64,000 bases of DNA from Candidatus Methanomassiliicoccus intestinalis Issoire-Mx1 (GTDB taxonomy: Archaea > Thermoplasmatota > Thermoplasmata > Methanomassiliicoccales > Methanomassiliicoccaceae), in the NCBI RefSeq assembly GCF_000404225.1, contig NC_021353.1:1550001-1614000 (forward strand), written 5' to 3'. A model generated the notes under the pieces. The model worked only from the letters and a program-made list of their open reading frames with translations, made no database searches and had not been told where the DNA came from. A program made the translations under genes and the position numbers. Shown here piece after piece: positions 56,501 to 62,590 of the stretch; positions within the stretch are counted from its first letter, which is position 1, and each line of letters starts with the position of its first letter.

Positions 56501-56608
56501 ATCATCGCTGTCATGTGCGAGTATGCCTGAAGCGAATACAGCTACTATGATGATCAGCAAAGCTACGACTGCTATTGCCGCGGTGATTATTTTGTTGTTT
56601 TTGCTCAC
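44513..56608 (-). CDS. Giant surface protein with about 35 Listeria-Bacteroides repeats
   Basis: About 4,031 residues. An N-terminal membrane anchor (AIAVVALLIIIVAVFASGIL) precedes some 35 InlB/Listeria-Bacteroides (Flg_new-like) repeats, each near 65-75 residues with the pattern YTITFNSNGGS, KPEDPTKTGYTFAGW, then TLYAKW. A non-repeat beta domain lies at about 290-475, a beta-helix-like domain at about 1230-1665, and a unique 490-residue C-terminal domain after the last repeat (about 3540). Gly/Pro linkers such as GGGGGAITPPPVTP occur early. Repeats of this kind form extended stalks in adhesins. The GTG at 56608 is preferred to the GTG at 56617: it has AGGTGA 5 nt upstream and gives an N-terminus (MSKNNKIITA) like that of the neighbouring paralogue. 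Confidence 0.9.
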   Translation of the reverse strand: MSKNNKIITAAIAVVALLIIIVAVFASGILAHDSDDVKSAEYEVNFIDGDDILKSISVKENNLVNRISDPVKEGYVFTGWYSDKELTNEFDFNDTYITENTNIYAKWVKSSEPEPGDITFTVTFNTDGGNEIASQIVKKGENAVRPADPIKSGYKFAGWYSDSSFTTEFNFKSPINFDITLYAKFTLNQGGGGGGAITPPPVTPEKYTVTFNSNGGSAVPSESVESGKTVSEPTTAPTKEGYAFAGWYDGSDFTTKFDFNNTKINSDKTLYAKWTPGTYTAEGDKVTVNISEEQINEIINSPNDTITLVDASAFNTNSVSIDSSVLQNVKENLSSSDPNNNKKIEIALPNASIELGKTAIENILYKSGGEELSFSASKIDNLDTSVINNSDVVLDSDSIYEFKIGDGSISTFGEVITVSIPYDLDGANEEDIVVYYLKGGELLQIAGKYDPKNKCVNIQTDHFSTFAVGNIGRFTVNFDLDGGVFSTEDFDPSDYVYLKFNANIKEITPTKTGYSFNGWDYNGSIWNFANDVVKKNISLKATWTQNSYNIDYELNGGSSSDYDKKYTIKSETINLGKPVKAGHTFQGWFTDSNLKTPFNYVSGVTCDNLTLYAKWSINEYSVTLLSGEGYKLNYLNNQNADQNIKVKYGDNFSFTLELYGTYENSNIAVKDIDGNEIRPINEVYTLNNITKDQVVAVEGIEADPVDSYNMIFANESEAYSVNQKGPVEKGNDFTFTISLTDAYSKSAALSLQIYGSYDSFALDTSSGNNHTYTIKNVISDLVIIVNGLEKNTYTVTFMSENKKILDQTVTHGESASLIKNLTRPGYEFGGWAFENGTKYTNQQITEDTTLYAVWSAGSSNYFIYVYQEKVQSSGVNTYELIKVEQKSETIGTEINVTSDEYHTNEILGDSKGFKLNESMSKLNGTVSSESPLVLSLYFDRIEFTITFLAQDGSQLTTDGRTVAKITAKYGQPVYPVRVVLPDNAILDYWHKSGEEALYTFTTMPAENLTLCAKYASVYTLSYNANGGEGSLPFSVLYSPGTKVTLFGPGYPEDNTYALTKEGYTFSGWMYDGTVYQPKDTFVMLEEDVTLVAKWTANKYTITFNSNGGSDVTSITEDYGKVITKPADPTKTGYTFAGWFKDEGLTTAWNFETDTMPVNGTTLYAKWQPNKYTLTINYVYEDSSKAAESYSESLDYDSSYDVTPPEISGYLPDRSTVSGIINGNISITVTYGAYVASIGKNNYRTLEDALDVATAGDKVILLRDYTLTRSVTVPKGVFLVLPCADDDKGYDLTVDYEQQHNPDGTVKDKGSYSTLYRSLTVSETATITLDGQLLVNAVTGRAEGGYRVMDITGGYAQILLEGNIIIKNEGILEVCGYITGSGQITAEYGAEVREMYIVQHWRGGSQALAIYPDLFPFNEYDCHSIQSDLRIESGASLFGNVKMYETWYKSYHYTRFPQIDNENGLIRLADGAYAVISFDSSAVNGESSSDTGRTTIEIYGGATFSHSTLLIVGLELSTKEFIYPIDGDISFGLHDGDYFIENSFKALTGVEVTLYEHTSLTLNAKGAEVNSSNSKLEKNTLVFYDNFNDVNNTDTTEYPQRPAAILNLMDDSTFNIYGVFAGIINFEGKLGNAVVNTKDAISLKLDTIEVNGYVGDYSPTEITAHGFVNLPFETKYQYTILFDSNGGSDQPPMKYIAGDEIEELPVPERLGYDFKGWYSDSALTQLCNPDSITSGNLTLYAGWADSKYTVSFNSNGGSSVSNQTINYNETAKKPSDPIRSGFTFDAWYADKELNQKYDFNTPVTENTTIYANWNAIVYTISFVTNCDETLDSMDYTTDNASLNIGKISKTGYDFKAWYLDKELTSEFKFKQYETVGDLTLYADWTPTVYTIKYYDGTELNLEPHTYTIEDTVTLPTPVKKGYEFAGWHEKQDLTDDAIFTIAEGTIGNKAYYASWKESVYSITYMDGKNKIENLSPVSYTTTVRTELPTPSKEGYAFTGWYSDADFKNKVSSIPNGSTGDKIFYAKFTINQYTITFESNGGSETGAVKQDYGTTITKPADPTKTGYTFAGWFKDNNTFLQEWNFDTDTMPVNGTTIYANWDLDTYTITLHDGDSISTVNYDVTMDSVSLNKPSKEGYTFNGWFEKDSQTEFKYVKGTTVGNKDLYAEWTINQYAITFESNGGSAVKSIEQNYGTIIEKPSDPTKTGYTFAGWFKDDETFLQEWNFDTDTIPVNGKTIYAKWTPMVYSIIFDANGGTGSMKDQPFIYDEAKNLAANTFSRTGYNFLGWSLNQSATNVEYADQASVNNLASENEAKVTLYAVWQINKYTITFNSNGGSNVTSITQDYDTTVDKPEDPTKTGYTFAGWFTDAEFANAYKFGKMPAENITLYAKWTINQYTITFNSNGGSAVDAVKQDYGTTIAKPEDPTKDGHSFAGWFKDETLTTAWNFKTDTIPVNGTTLYAKWDVISYNVRYYVDSNIVLDKNVKYGESVPKPTDPTKTGHTFIDWGIEIPQTMPAKDLEFHATFEINSYKITYMIDGETVETQTYEYGAEISPYQPAAQEGKEFSGWSPGIPATMPANDMTVSGSFDPSKFTITYYVDGIQYESPQSVTFGEAVTPMIAPTEVGYSFSGWDWNEDEEGLGEAPQTMPAKHLSVYGYFTINSYDVTFHYNNGTNNTTTSVNFNSSITKPEVSRLGYTLEGWYLEDSFTTKWEFNADKMPANDIDLYAKWNLDTYKIKLHNGSDVQSIGYNITQDVSLPSESKKGYTFNGWFEQNSHAAFEYIKGTTVGDKDLYAEFTINQYTISFNSNGGSTVKNITDDYDKAITKPGNPTKTGYTFDGWFTDNGTFNNEYSFTAIPAENVTLYAKWILDSYSIKYYDESSEISDLNPKSYTIESGEITLENATKTGYIFAGWYDTADLSGTAVSSISANSTGDKTFYAKFVANSYSVIFNANGGTGSMDPQTFTYGTSQNLTANTFTRTGHDFKGWSTDSNAIDATYNDQDSVSNLTPDANGSVNLYAVWQINQYTITFESNGGSAVADITKNYGSEITKPENPTKTGYTFAGWFTDSEFANAYAFDKMPAKDITLYSKWTINLYNVTFHYNNGTVDTTDPVEFNNLVAEPKNVSRLGYTLEGWYLEDSFTTKWEFNADKMPAENIDLYAKWTSITYNISFNLGEGSGSIPDMEYTVEISITLPTPTREGYVFVGWYENGAKFEYTKGQTVDDHSLVAKWTAENYTIIYMDGDSKLTAEPGWPTKYTSERATDLPASATKTGYTFEGWYANADCLGNKETSISAQSIGNKVFYAKFVPYNYTVIFNANSGTGSMNGQPFAYDETKNLTANAFIKEGYIFIGWSKTPDGSVDYRDQASVSNLTSENKAEVTLYAVWQINQYAITFNSNGGSEVASITTEYGSTITKPVDPSRTGYVFGGWYSDEGLSNSYIFGSAVTENLNLYANWTPIKYRVTFYPNGGEGRAVSASFNYDELKPLTLNTFTKEGCKFIGWSLDQNAIEPTYYDGEIVNLTSVNRAQVNLYAIWSSGPYVVSLPNNPIDGHTYTVKVAEGYDESSAEYLKPFEFIITFDDELLDNLVPIVNYDGNYIIGTTSDGLTYSFIIDCINGNITSSRLDVINLDEKLNALIDGILSDDFSVVKTGKTILVSIKNANSNAAELMSALSMLGNLGHNSVRTNDSTLLSYLPSDEDLWEDNNAQYTINTHGYSIIFKQDTSELEKIKIEYLTKIEQAVRVFRDNTTWYPVMKVVDSVTKENIPWDEVISTSAGIEYLDGVEYKYIDLPILYTAINGSDISIFNALTTNFATVMVLIGHEDLRYGTYSTDTNFGSDMVEFGSSLFDPNGNINGNYISYIYKQALSFLKYMGLPITTINDPLAKCFDENGIGYGGFARQYCISGENGLRYTDIYHFKFSNCTDAGSKPKMHTLTNSQGISLQDFGLGNSLIDDSLVLYKNEYGASMLGKPNSLTNVYESENTRFVKGELIVFEGGYSQSNLTITSTAGDIIWYNDHSFIMPDGDVTITINQ
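46030..53330 (-). repeat. Tandem, nearly identical DNA repeats inside the giant gene
   Basis: Segments coding for the repeats are close to identical at DNA level. For example the AACCTGTCTTTGTTGGAT-type core recurs near 47440, 48110, 49535, 50010, 50420 and 53215, with its flanks also conserved. This should allow gain and loss of repeats by recombination, and may also cause assembly errors. Confidence 0.7.
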
Positions 56609-56688
56609 AGACTTCACCTATGTGTGTGTTATTTTTGTTGTCAATTCGGTCTTGTTGATTGTTTCATTTAATAAATAAAAAAATAAAA

Positions 56689-56704
56689 CGGAGTTTTCAC
56701 TCCG
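56689..56704 (-). terminator. Terminator overlapping the end of the frame-broken repeat protein gene
   Basis: CGGAGT/ACTCCG hairpin with a 4-nt loop; on the minus strand it runs into TTTTATTTTTTTATTTATT. Its position at the TGA at 56697-56699 supports that codon as the true gene end. Confidence 0.7.
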
Positions 56705-58871
56705 CGGTTTGTGGTTCAGATGTTTGAGGCTTGACTATTGTTCCTGGAACGGTGTTGGAAAGAACAAAGTAATTTCCAGCTGCTTTGGCATCTGTATCTT
56801 TATACATGATCATTGTCAGAGTTATATCAGCGGGTTCATCGAGACCACGTATGTTCGAAACTTCTGCTACAGCTCTTCCACCAGCTCCTGCGCTCCAGAC
56901 TTTACTAACTGTGAAGTTGTACGTTTCGATTGACTTTTCGGCTATATAGATGTCGCTGAAGAATAGCTTTGTTACATCTTTGCCAACCTGATAGCCAGTC
57001 TTATCTAGGCTAACACCAAGTGGATCGTTACTACCTTTTGCATATGTTTTTCCACTGAAGTCCAGTGTGAAGCCATTGTTATCTTTTGTATCAATTGTAA
57101 GAATGAATCCACTAGATAGTTGTCATATGCACTTACGTCCGGTTTAGTTTCACTCAGTGTGAATGTTGCTTCGTATTTTCCATCCACGTTGTTTTTAGTC
57201 AGTACACCATCGGCTGAATCTTTAAATGGCTGTTGGATAATGGTGTAATATGAATTATGTGTTGTTTCAAAGGTAATTGTATCTACGCCTCTATCTATGA
57301 CATTGCAACTTGAGACTAATTTTCCAGAATCATTTACATAGAAAACTACAACTGATGAGGCATAATCTTCGGATATTGGCACTGTTACATACATAGTCGA
57401 TGTGTTAGTATCATTAAGGGATACAGGTGTACCATTATCATATTTAATTGATAAGTCATATACAACTGCACTAGATAGTATATCATCAGGTAAACCAGAT
57501 AACGTAGGAGTATCAGTTGCATCTGTGACATTGCTTAAAGAGATTATAATATCGTTAGATTGTGCGACAGTTGTTGATATATTATTGAGCATCGCAGAGC
57601 TTAATACGATTGTACCTTCTGTTGTTTTTAGTGTAACTGAATCCACAGTAGTACTACTACTGATTGCATCATTCATGCTAGATATCTGTGAATAAGGGAT
57701 TAATATGGAATCCACAGGATTAGTGAAACCAGAAGCATTGAAAGCAATGGTAGTACTACCATTATCCTCTGCAGTTTTGACTAAATCAGATATATCCACA
57801 GACTCAGATATAGATGCTGTTTTGTCAGTAGGTTGAGTAGGAGGGATTACTACTTCAATTTCGGACCACTTAGCATACACAGTTGTGTTGCCGTTCACTT
57901 TAGTGGTCTTTGTGAAAGCATTTCCACTTCCATCGCTAGCTGTGTTCCATCCTAAGAATTGATAACCACCATTGAATGGATCTACGGGCATTTTGTCGCC
58001 TAAGGAAGTTCCGGATGTGATGCCAGAAACTGTAGCATATGTTTCATTATTATTGCAGAATGTTACAGTATAAGTTGTAGGTGTAACTGGTCCTCCTCCG
58101 CCTCCTCCTCCGTTAGAAGTCCATTTGGCGCAGAGAGTTATATCTGCATTTACTGCTGAATTGAAATCATATTGAGTTATAAGTGAAGCGTCTGAGTACC
58201 AGCCTGAGAATGAATATCCTGATTTAGTAGGGTTAGCTGGTTTAACTGCTTTCTCTCCTGCTTTTACTGTCTGAGCAGGAACTGCGCTTCCTCCGTTGCT
58301 GTTAAACGTTACTGTATAAGTTCCTGATTCTGCAGTCCACTTTGCATATAATGTAAAGCTTGATAATACCTGACTGCTGAAATCATAAGGCTGAGTCAAT
58401 GCTGAATCGCAGTACCAGCCTGCAAATTTATTGTTTGCTTTTGTCGGATCAGCTGGTTTTGTTACTTTCTCTCCTGCGTTGATTGTTTGAGAAGCAATGC
58501 TTGATCCGCCGTTAGTATTGAATGAAACTGTGAACTTTTCATCATTTGCTACAAACTTAGCATAGATCTTAGTGTTCTCAGTTATCTTAGTATTCTTAAA
58601 ATCAAATTCCTTTGTGCATGCTGAGTCTGAATACCAGCCTGCGAAGATGTAACCTTCCTTGGTCGGTGCTGCCGGTTCTGTGACATATGAGTTCTTATCA
58701 ATGTCTACATTTGACAGCTCGCTGTCGCCGTCGACGAAGGAAACGGTTAGTTTTTCATCTCCCCCCCCCCCCCCCGCCAAGGTTACCCGTGGCGTAAAGG
58801 GCGCCGACGACTGCCAGCAATATAACCAAGACTACGATTACTGCTGCAATCATCTTGTTGTTTTTTTCCAT
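56697..58871 (-). CDS. Listeria-Bacteroides repeat surface protein with two frame breaks (phase-variable or decayed)
   Basis: The signal segment begins at an ATG at 58871 (MEKNNKMIAAVIVVLVILLA) after a GGTGAG site and reads into a 15-G tract (58761-58775); in that frame a TGA follows at once. The next frame continues as GDEKLTVSFVDGDSEL, with four repeats (the third followed by a Gly8 linker), then a beta domain (about 58000-57200) like that in the giant protein. A second break near 57115-57130 needs one extra base; after it the downstream frame reads GFILTIDTKDNNGFTLDFSG and stays open to a TGA at 56697 inside a terminator. The uninterrupted form would be about 720 residues. Without correction the second segment stops at a TAG at 57005. 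Confidence 0.75.
58761..58775 (-). repeat. G15 homopolymer tract in the coding region (slippage site)
   Basis: Fifteen C on the plus strand, G15 in the coding strand, between the membrane anchor and the first repeat. One G fewer or two more would join the two frames. Such tracts are classic slipped-strand contingency sites; a sequencing length error is the alternative. Confidence 0.85.
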
Positions 58872-58981
58872 ACTACTCACCTAGAGATTGTTAAATTTCA
58901 AACTTATCAATCTTTAAGCACACCCGAATGCATAGATCAGTATGCATAGGCGTGACTAACTAAGCGAGATAATTTTGATGC

Positions 58982-58993
58982 TACTATATAATA
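58982..58993 (-). promoter_or_regulatory. Predicted TATA box of the repeat-protein gene
   Basis: Minus strand TATTATATAGTA; expected start about 58958, leader of about 85 nt before the ATG at 58871. Confidence 0.5.
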
Positions 58994-59038
58994 TTAAGAC
59001 AGGTGTTCTAAACCAAGATAAAACTCTGATTTTTATTA

Positions 59039-59050
59039 CCCCCCCCCCCC
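59039..59050. repeat. C12/G12 homopolymer upstream of the repeat-protein promoter
   Basis: Twelve consecutive C on the plus strand about 50 bp upstream of the TATA box. Length changes here could alter promoter strength. Confidence 0.8.
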
Positions 59051-59595
59051 GAGATGTGTTATAATTCAAAGCCAGATCTATAAAATATACTATGCTATTT
59101 ATAATTTATAATCATTATGTATTACAGAGTATTACCATACAAGAGGTTTAATATAATTCCGCACGCCTAAAATATTAACGATAAATTATTTTGAATCCAA
59201 TTCTAAAAATGATCTTTTTATGGGCCCATTTTGGTACTGCAAAGATAACTAATTGTCCTTAAAAAATGAACCAGATGTATTGGGTGATTTAGTAAATAAT
59301 TTAAACAATAGATGAGAGAATGACATACATTAATTAAAAAGCTAAATCATGTAAAATTGAGTTTTAGTCACAGGAATAGAGCTATAATATGTTCTAATCC
59401 GGCAGATAGCTCTTAAAATAGATGGTGATAAAATTTTACAAAATATAAAGCACAATACTGCGTGTGTTAACTTTTATCACATAAATGATGGTAGATCGAG
59501 CATTAGAATATCATTCAGATGGAGTATATCGCATATGCAATATACTAAAATTTTGTATATTCTCAACTCAACCTCAGATAAATAGCCATTGTGCA

Positions 59596-60396
59596 TCACA
59601 GAGTTCTATATCTAAAAAATACTGCAGAGAATAAAGTTGAAAAAACCCCATAAATACCCATCACAATTGTTGAAATGACTGTCTCTGGAATATACTCATT
59701 GGTTGAAAATGATCCAGCTCCATTTGATGTAAATATTGTGCAGCGATCAGAAACTATGTTTTCTATTGCTCCAGAGGAGTATGAAAAACTATACCATGGC
59801 TCAAAGGAAGATATGGTAATGCTCTGGATGAAAAGCGTCAAGACAACTAATGTCATAAAAGACAACATTGTTGCTACCATGCTTTTAGGAGATATTGAAC
59901 TAAAAAACATCGCAATACCAATTGCTGCAAACAAGTATAGAAGAGACAATAAAAATGAAAGTCCGAGTGTAACTGGAGCGTGGCTGCATACCAATATGCA
60001 TGATAAATAAGCCAAGACATAATAGATAGATATGATGATTAATCCTAAGAGGTATCTAGACAATAACTTACCACTGTATATTGTATATTTACTAACTGGT
60101 TTTGTAAATAAGACTAAACCTGTTTTTTTATCGTACTCTGATGATAACGAATCAGAAGAAGAAACGGCTGCATAAATGCCAAGCAAAAGTGCAGATGAAC
60201 CAACCATTGCTCTTAAAAATTCAACTGGATCATATTCGTGAGCGCGGGCTGCATCGCTTCCAGTGATGAATGCCATTGCAAATATTCCCAATGTTATAGC
60301 TAGGGGAATTATAAATCTCCAGCTTTTAAGTATATTTCGAAATTCAAAAAATGTAACTGAGCTGAGTTGTTTGGCTGTTTGTTGAGCAGCATTCAT
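59596..60396 (-). CDS. ABC-2 type exporter permease
   Basis: A 266-residue permease with six predicted helices, e.g. FIIPLAITLGIFAMAFITGS, LLGIYAAVSSSDSLSSEYDK and LGLIIISIYYVLAYLSCILV. The EYDKKTGLVLFTKPVSKYTI segment is typical of ABC-2 (NatB/Yhg-like) permeases. It overlaps the ATPase gene by 4 nt and forms a three-gene unit with it and a membrane-anchored protein. Cargo is unknown; peptide or surface-protein export, or immunity to an antimicrobial, fit such modules. Confidence 0.85.
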   Translation of the reverse strand: MNAAQQTAKQLSSVTFFEFRNILKSWRFIIPLAITLGIFAMAFITGSDAARAHEYDPVEFLRAMVGSSALLLGIYAAVSSSDSLSSEYDKKTGLVLFTKPVSKYTIYSGKLLSRYLLGLIIISIYYVLAYLSCILVCSHAPVTLGLSFLLSLLYLFAAIGIAMFFSSISPKSMVATMLSFMTLVVLTLFIQSITISSFEPWYSFSYSSGAIENIVSDRCTIFTSNGAGSFSTNEYIPETVISTIVMGIYGVFSTLFSAVFFRYRTL

Positions 60397-61325
60397 TTAG
60401 ATTCCTCCGTGAGTTTAAGAAATACTTGCTCAAATGCTGTGCTAGATTCAGAAAAATCATACACATCTAACCCTAAGTTAAGAATTTCCCTTAATAGATA
60501 AGCACGATCAGATATGGATCCTTCAAAAGAAAGTGAGACTGAATTATCGTGAAGTGATATTGATTTGACGCCCGATAGCGATGAGATTTTAGAGAGCATC
60601 TCAGCATCGGGATTGTTTGATGATTTGACAGTTAAGCATATTTTTTTTGTCAAAGATTTTACAAATTCCAGATCCCCTGATTCAATGACACGTCCTTGAC
60701 TGATGATTACGACATTGTTACATAATTCTTCAACTTCATGTAACATGTGGGAACTCATGAGAATTGTTGTTCCGTCATCATTAAGACTTTTTAAGATAGT
60801 CCTCATGTCCGACATTCCCTTAGGATCTAAGCCTGAAGATGGTTCATCTAAAATAAGAAGTTCTGGCTCATTGATTAATGCTTGGGCTAAGGCAACTCGT
60901 TGTTTCATACCTTTCGAGAATTTTCCTATCTTTTTATCAGCATATTCTGTGATCCCTACTTTATCTAAAATAATTTTAGTTTCAGCGGTTATTGCAGTCT
61001 TAGACATGCAGAATAATTTACCCACATAGTGCAGTAGTTCAGTTGGTGTTATGTATGGATATGCCTCTGGTGTTTCAATTACACAACCCACGGTAGACAA
61101 TGCATGAGGAGCATCTTTGCATACATCAATTCCATTGATATATACCTCACCAGAAGTAGGAGAAGATAAGTTACAAAGCATTTTCAGAGTAGTGCTTTTT
61201 CCAGATCCGTTCGGTCCCAATAAACCAGTAAAACTTCCTTTCTTTACAGTGAATGAAATATCATTTACAGCGCAGAAATCATTGAAGTATTTAACTAAAT
61301 TTACAGTCTCCAGCATTGCATTCAT
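60393..61325 (-). CDS. ABC-2 exporter ATPase
   Basis: A 310-residue ATPase with Walker A GLLGPNGSGKSTTLKML, signature FSKGMKQRVALAQALI, Walker B LLILDEPSSGLDP and H-loop MSSHMLHEVEEL, followed by an 80-residue C-terminal domain found in drug, Na+ and lantibiotic exporters (CcmA/BcrA type). It is coupled by 4-nt overlaps to the genes on both sides, so the three proteins are probably made in fixed ratio and act together at the membrane. Confidence 0.93.
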   Translation of the reverse strand: MNAMLETVNLVKYFNDFCAVNDISFTVKKGSFTGLLGPNGSGKSTTLKMLCNLSSPTSGEVYINGIDVCKDAPHALSTVGCVIETPEAYPYITPTELLHYVGKLFCMSKTAITAETKIILDKVGITEYADKKIGKFSKGMKQRVALAQALINEPELLILDEPSSGLDPKGMSDMRTILKSLNDDGTTILMSSHMLHEVEELCNNVVIISQGRVIESGDLEFVKSLTKKICLTVKSSNNPDAEMLSKISSLSGVKSISLHDNSVSLSFEGSISDRAYLLREILNLGLDVYDFSESSTAFEQVFLKLTEESK

Positions 61326-62404
61326 AATGACCCCTCATATCCAAGGATTATCAGATTTTCCTCGATGATCTTGCCGGTCTCATCATAAAGCGTAGATGCA
61401 ATTTCTCCAGAATATTGAATACCAGTAATCTGCCCCTCAACATCATCAACATAGCTACGTAGAGTCATATTACCAGTATACTCATGCAGATCTGAAGAAA
61501 GGATATTGATGATTAGAACATACTCATAATATGGTTTTGATCCATCTTCCATTGATTTGTATGATCCAACAGAACCATTGAGATTGCTAGGTGCATAGAA
61601 TTCATAAACACATGAGGGCAGATGAAAAGTATCAGGAATATTTACTGAAATTTTGCTATACCTGTTTGATTGTTCATCTGGTAATATGTGACTGTTTAAA
61701 TCATACACTCTTTCAGACGAGACTGGAGTCATGTCTACTTTACCGCTAGTTTCATCTGATATTTCACCTGAAGATTCCTTTCCTGTTACATCCACAGCTA
61801 TATGCAAAGCTGAAGTTCCTTTCTGAACTTCACCATATTTTATTAGAGGATGTGACTCATATGTCAACAAAGAGATGTGCGAAATCTTCTGTTCTGCCGT
61901 GCCTGATTTTTTAAAGATCCCAATGTGAGTGTATTCAACTAAAGATAACATTTTTGTATGTGCATTGAGCGTTAGCTTGAATTCTGCACCAGACTCTTCA
62001 TCTATGTAGAGGTAGACTTCTTTTGAAGGATTGGATTCGATCTTTTCTGAATTCTGGGGGATAAAGAGGTCTTTTGAAGCCCAAAAATAGTATTCATATT
62101 GAAAATGCTGTGAAACGTACGGTCCTTGATTAGTCCAATATGTTACAACCATTCTACTGTAGATTAAATCAGCTTCTGAGAATAATGCCTCATATAAAAT
62201 TTGACCTTGCAGACTTTCACCATAGCCAGTATTTTCTGCAGATCCGGTTGCTTCCATAGAGATGGAAAATGGAGTAAGGGGCTGCAAATTTTTTTCAGAA
62301 TGATGGTAAATTGAGATGAGTCCTAGAGACAACAATAAACATACGAGGATTAGTGTTAGACAAATGACCGTACGCTTTGTTGTTTTAGTGCTCCGAAACT
62401 TCAT
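61322..62404 (-). CDS. Membrane-anchored extracellular protein of an ABC exporter operon, unknown family
   Basis: 360 residues with one N-terminal membrane helix (TVICLTLILVCLLLSLGLIS) and a large beta-rich outer part. No domain is recognised. Being first in the operon and coupled to the ATPase gene, it may be an accessory or cargo-binding subunit of the exporter. The extracellular part lacks cysteines, unlike the neighbouring secreted protein. Confidence 0.65.
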   Translation of the reverse strand: MKFRSTKTTKRTVICLTLILVCLLLSLGLISIYHHSEKNLQPLTPFSISMEATGSAENTGYGESLQGQILYEALFSEADLIYSRMVVTYWTNQGPYVSQHFQYEYYFWASKDLFIPQNSEKIESNPSKEVYLYIDEESGAEFKLTLNAHTKMLSLVEYTHIGIFKKSGTAEQKISHISLLTYESHPLIKYGEVQKGTSALHIAVDVTGKESSGEISDETSGKVDMTPVSSERVYDLNSHILPDEQSNRYSKISVNIPDTFHLPSCVYEFYAPSNLNGSVGSYKSMEDGSKPYYEYVLIINILSSDLHEYTGNMTLRSYVDDVEGQITGIQYSGEIASTLYDETGKIIEENLIILGYEGSL

Positions 62405-62590
62405 AAAATCCCCTCATAGATATACGATTATGAGTTAATATATTTTTCAATAAAAATACACCAAGTTTTAATGTTAAATAATAATCATAATATAATTTAT
62501 TCATATTTTAATAATTGGTAAATTATTAATACTATTAAACATATATTAATACGCTTCTAAAGAGAAGCTAAAGTATGATGGAGGTAAAAG

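Larger units (their letters stand above)
58872..59595. other. 720-bp AT-rich promoter region with a second homopolymer
   Basis: No gene is visible. For the minus-strand repeat protein it holds a TATA box (58982-58993) and a G12 tract (C on plus, 59039-59050) about 50 bp further upstream. The rest is AT-rich and featureless to the eye. Confidence 0.5.

Noticed and set aside
57005..58780. Complete gene starting at a TTG within the G tract and ending at TAG
   Set aside because: It would lack a signal or anchor, which is present in the other frame just upstream with a good ribosome site, and its last 40 residues are out-of-frame sequence.
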